Of a stretch of DNA of 7,298 bases, positions 6,442 to 7,298 are shown one piece after another. This DNA is from an uncultured Chryseolinea sp. GTDB lineage: Bacteria > Bacteroidota > Bacteroidia > Cytophagales > Cyclobacteriaceae. Position numbers and translations under genes: made by a program. The DNA lies in contig CAMLER010000247.1 of NCBI GenBank assembly GCA_946478915.1, positions 1 through 7,298 on the forward strand, in the 5' to 3' direction. A model generated the notes under the pieces. That model did no database searches and was not told the origin of the DNA. It was given only the letters and a program-made list of their open reading frames with translations. Positions within the stretch are counted from its first letter, which is position 1. The number at the start of each line of letters is the position of its first letter.

Positions 6442-6819
6442 ATAGCTTGTTTTTAAACAAGTTAGTTGGCGACTCCGCCATGAAATTGGAAAAATGCGAC
6501 ACGACAAGGTTCCTGTGAGTGTAGTCAATCATTGGCTTGGCATCTTTCGTTGCCGGATATGGGATACCCGATCCCGGGGCTGACATAGTTGCAACTAGAT
6601 ACTTAAAGATTTGATTTTGTTTGGGCTGTTCCCTTTCAGATCGCAACCGACAAGAATCATTCCTTCATTGGGAAATTTGCTCCATATGAATCAATTTCTT
6701 GATCCCATCCATGGCTAAAAAACCATTGAACGGCGATATGAATTATCCGTCGACAATTTAAAAAAAAGGTGGTAACTGTAGTGTATCAAATCAGATGAAT
6801 AGCCAAACATCCAGGGGTC
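6442..6819. other. Divergent intergenic region between two lipoprotein genes
   Basis: About 380 bases separate the minus-strand DUF6265 gene from the plus-strand lipoprotein gene, so promoters for both should lie here. Apart from the two leader hairpins I see no recognisable gene or clean TAnnTTTG element on either strand. An 89-codon minus-strand frame (6377-6646) overlaps the lipoprotein start and has no family resemblance. Short frames such as a 16-codon one starting MAKKPLNG at 6711 are unsupported. An A-rich run lies at about 6761-6768. Confidence 0.6.
6446..6480 (-). promoter_or_regulatory. Two back-to-back hairpins in the lipoprotein gene leader
   Basis: On the minus strand a GC-rich stem TGGCG/CGCCA with a 4-base loop (6467-6480) is followed 5 bases later by an AT-rich inverted repeat CTTGTTT/AAACAAG with a 2-base centre (6446-6461). 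The second ends 4 bases before the ATG at 6441. Placement directly over the ribosome landing zone suggests translational control or an mRNA-stability element; the second repeat could also be a DNA operator. Confidence 0.4.
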
Positions 6820-7298
6820 ATGAACATCAGGGCAAAAACTATAAGCTTCTTTACGCTCACCCTGTTATTGTTTGTCTGCATTGGATGCGATAACGACAAG
6901 GATCAAAACAATAAGCCCAATGGTGCTGCCCTGAATAACTGGTTTGATGAGGCAATAGCCAATAGGACGGAGTATTTCACAATAGATGCCTCCATTGGCG
7001 GCCACATCAAAGGTGAAAAGGGAACGAGGTTGGAATTTTCGGCAAATACATTTTCGACATTGAGCGATGAGGTTGTGACTGGTGAGGTAAAAATCGAGCT
7101 AATAGAAATTTACGATAGAGCAACAATGCTCCTTACTAATAAGCCGACGAATGGGAAAAAGAATGATGGCAACATCAGTACTTTAATTTCCGGAGGTGAA
7201 TTTTTTGTAAATGCCACCCAGGAAGGCAGGCAACTAAAGATGAAGTCTGGCTATACCATTGTAGCCCCTACTGACAACACAGGCAACATAAGTGACGA
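6820..7298 (+). CDS. Lipoprotein, 3'-truncated by the window edge
   Basis: An open frame of 159 codons plus two bases runs off the right edge, so the C-terminus is missing. It starts MNIRAKTISFFTLTLLLFVCIGC, a lipoprotein signal peptide with lipobox C20-I21-G22-C23; Cys at -3 is unusual. The lipidated Cys is followed by DNDKDQNN, an acidic stretch like the surface-export signals known from Bacteroidota lipoproteins. Residues 52-150 follow a pattern I know from many uncharacterised Bacteroidota envelope proteins: FTIDASIGGHIKGEKGT, LEFSANTF, VVTGEVKIELIEI, a MLLTNKPT block, LISGGEFFVNATQEG and LKMKSGYTIVAPT. This suggests one beta-sandwich domain, perhaps ZU5-like, of unknown function. The start is supported by the signal peptide; AGGGG lies only 2-3 bases before the ATG, closer than a normal Shine-Dalgarno. 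An upstream ATG at 6795 is in another frame. Confidence 0.85.
   Translation, partial: MNIRAKTISFFTLTLLLFVCIGCDNDKDQNNKPNGAALNNWFDEAIANRTEYFTIDASIGGHIKGEKGTRLEFSANTFSTLSDEVVTGEVKIELIEIYDRATMLLTNKPTNGKKNDGNISTLISGGEFFVNATQEGRQLKMKSGYTIVAPTDNTGNISD

Noticed and set aside
6442..6528. N-terminal extension of the DUF6265 lipoprotein to 194 residues
   Set aside because: The extension would bury the lipoprotein signal peptide and pass through two leader hairpins; the internal ATG at 6441 gives a perfect lipobox.
6377..6646. Minus-strand open frame of 89 codons overlapping the lipoprotein start
   Set aside because: It overlaps the signal peptide coding region in another frame, ends inside the DUF6265 gene and has no family resemblance.
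6590..6660. Minus-strand short frame starting MILVGCDLKG, recalling the start of IS110-type transposases
   Set aside because: Resemblance is limited to a few residues, a stop follows after about 20 codons, and no further transposase sequence or terminal repeats are present.

Overview
The window looks like chromosomal DNA from a member of the Bacteroidota, probably a Cytophagales- or Chitinophagales-like environmental bacterium. The evidence is a textbook type IX secretion (T9SS) C-terminal sorting domain on a large beta-helix protein, two lipoproteins with Bacteroidota-style signal peptides, moderate GC, and start codons that lack a clear Shine-Dalgarno sequence. No rRNA, tRNA, CRISPR array, transposase or phage gene is visible.

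Layout from left to right. (1) Positions 50-3460 (-) encode a 1136-residue secreted protein: signal peptide, right-handed parallel beta-helix, three BIG2 Ig-like domains interleaved with two copies of a galactose-binding-like (CBM-like) domain, a glycine linker and a T9SS tail. The BIG2+CBM pair is an internal duplication. (2) Positions 3461-4221 hold about 760 bases without a convincing gene, with several inverted repeats near the right end. (3) Positions 4222-4467 (-) encode an unrecognised 81-residue protein with an EF-hand-like acidic loop. (4) Positions 4556-5233 (-) encode a DJ-1/PfpI-superfamily protein close to isonitrile hydratase. (5) Positions 5234-5431 are an intergenic region with a five-unit heptamer repeat, a 12-bp palindrome and an 11-bp tandem repeat. 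(6) Positions 5432-5857 (-) encode a 141-residue two-helix membrane protein of SLATT/DUF4231-like architecture. (7) Positions 5944-6441 (-) encode a DUF6265-type lipoprotein, preceded by two back-to-back hairpins. (8) Positions 6442-6819 are a divergent intergenic region. (9) From 6820 (+) a second lipoprotein runs off the right edge of the window.

All complete genes lie on the minus strand, but they are separated by 86 to about 760 bases, so they look like separately transcribed or loosely grouped genes and not one tight operon. I see no clear shared pathway. The big protein is most simply a secreted polysaccharide-binding or surface protein, the DJ-1/PfpI protein is a cytoplasmic enzyme, and the others are envelope proteins of unknown role. 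The most interesting points are the module duplication in the T9SS protein, the SLATT-like membrane protein, and the short-period intergenic repeats and hairpins. I did not find strong evidence for a new multi-gene system.
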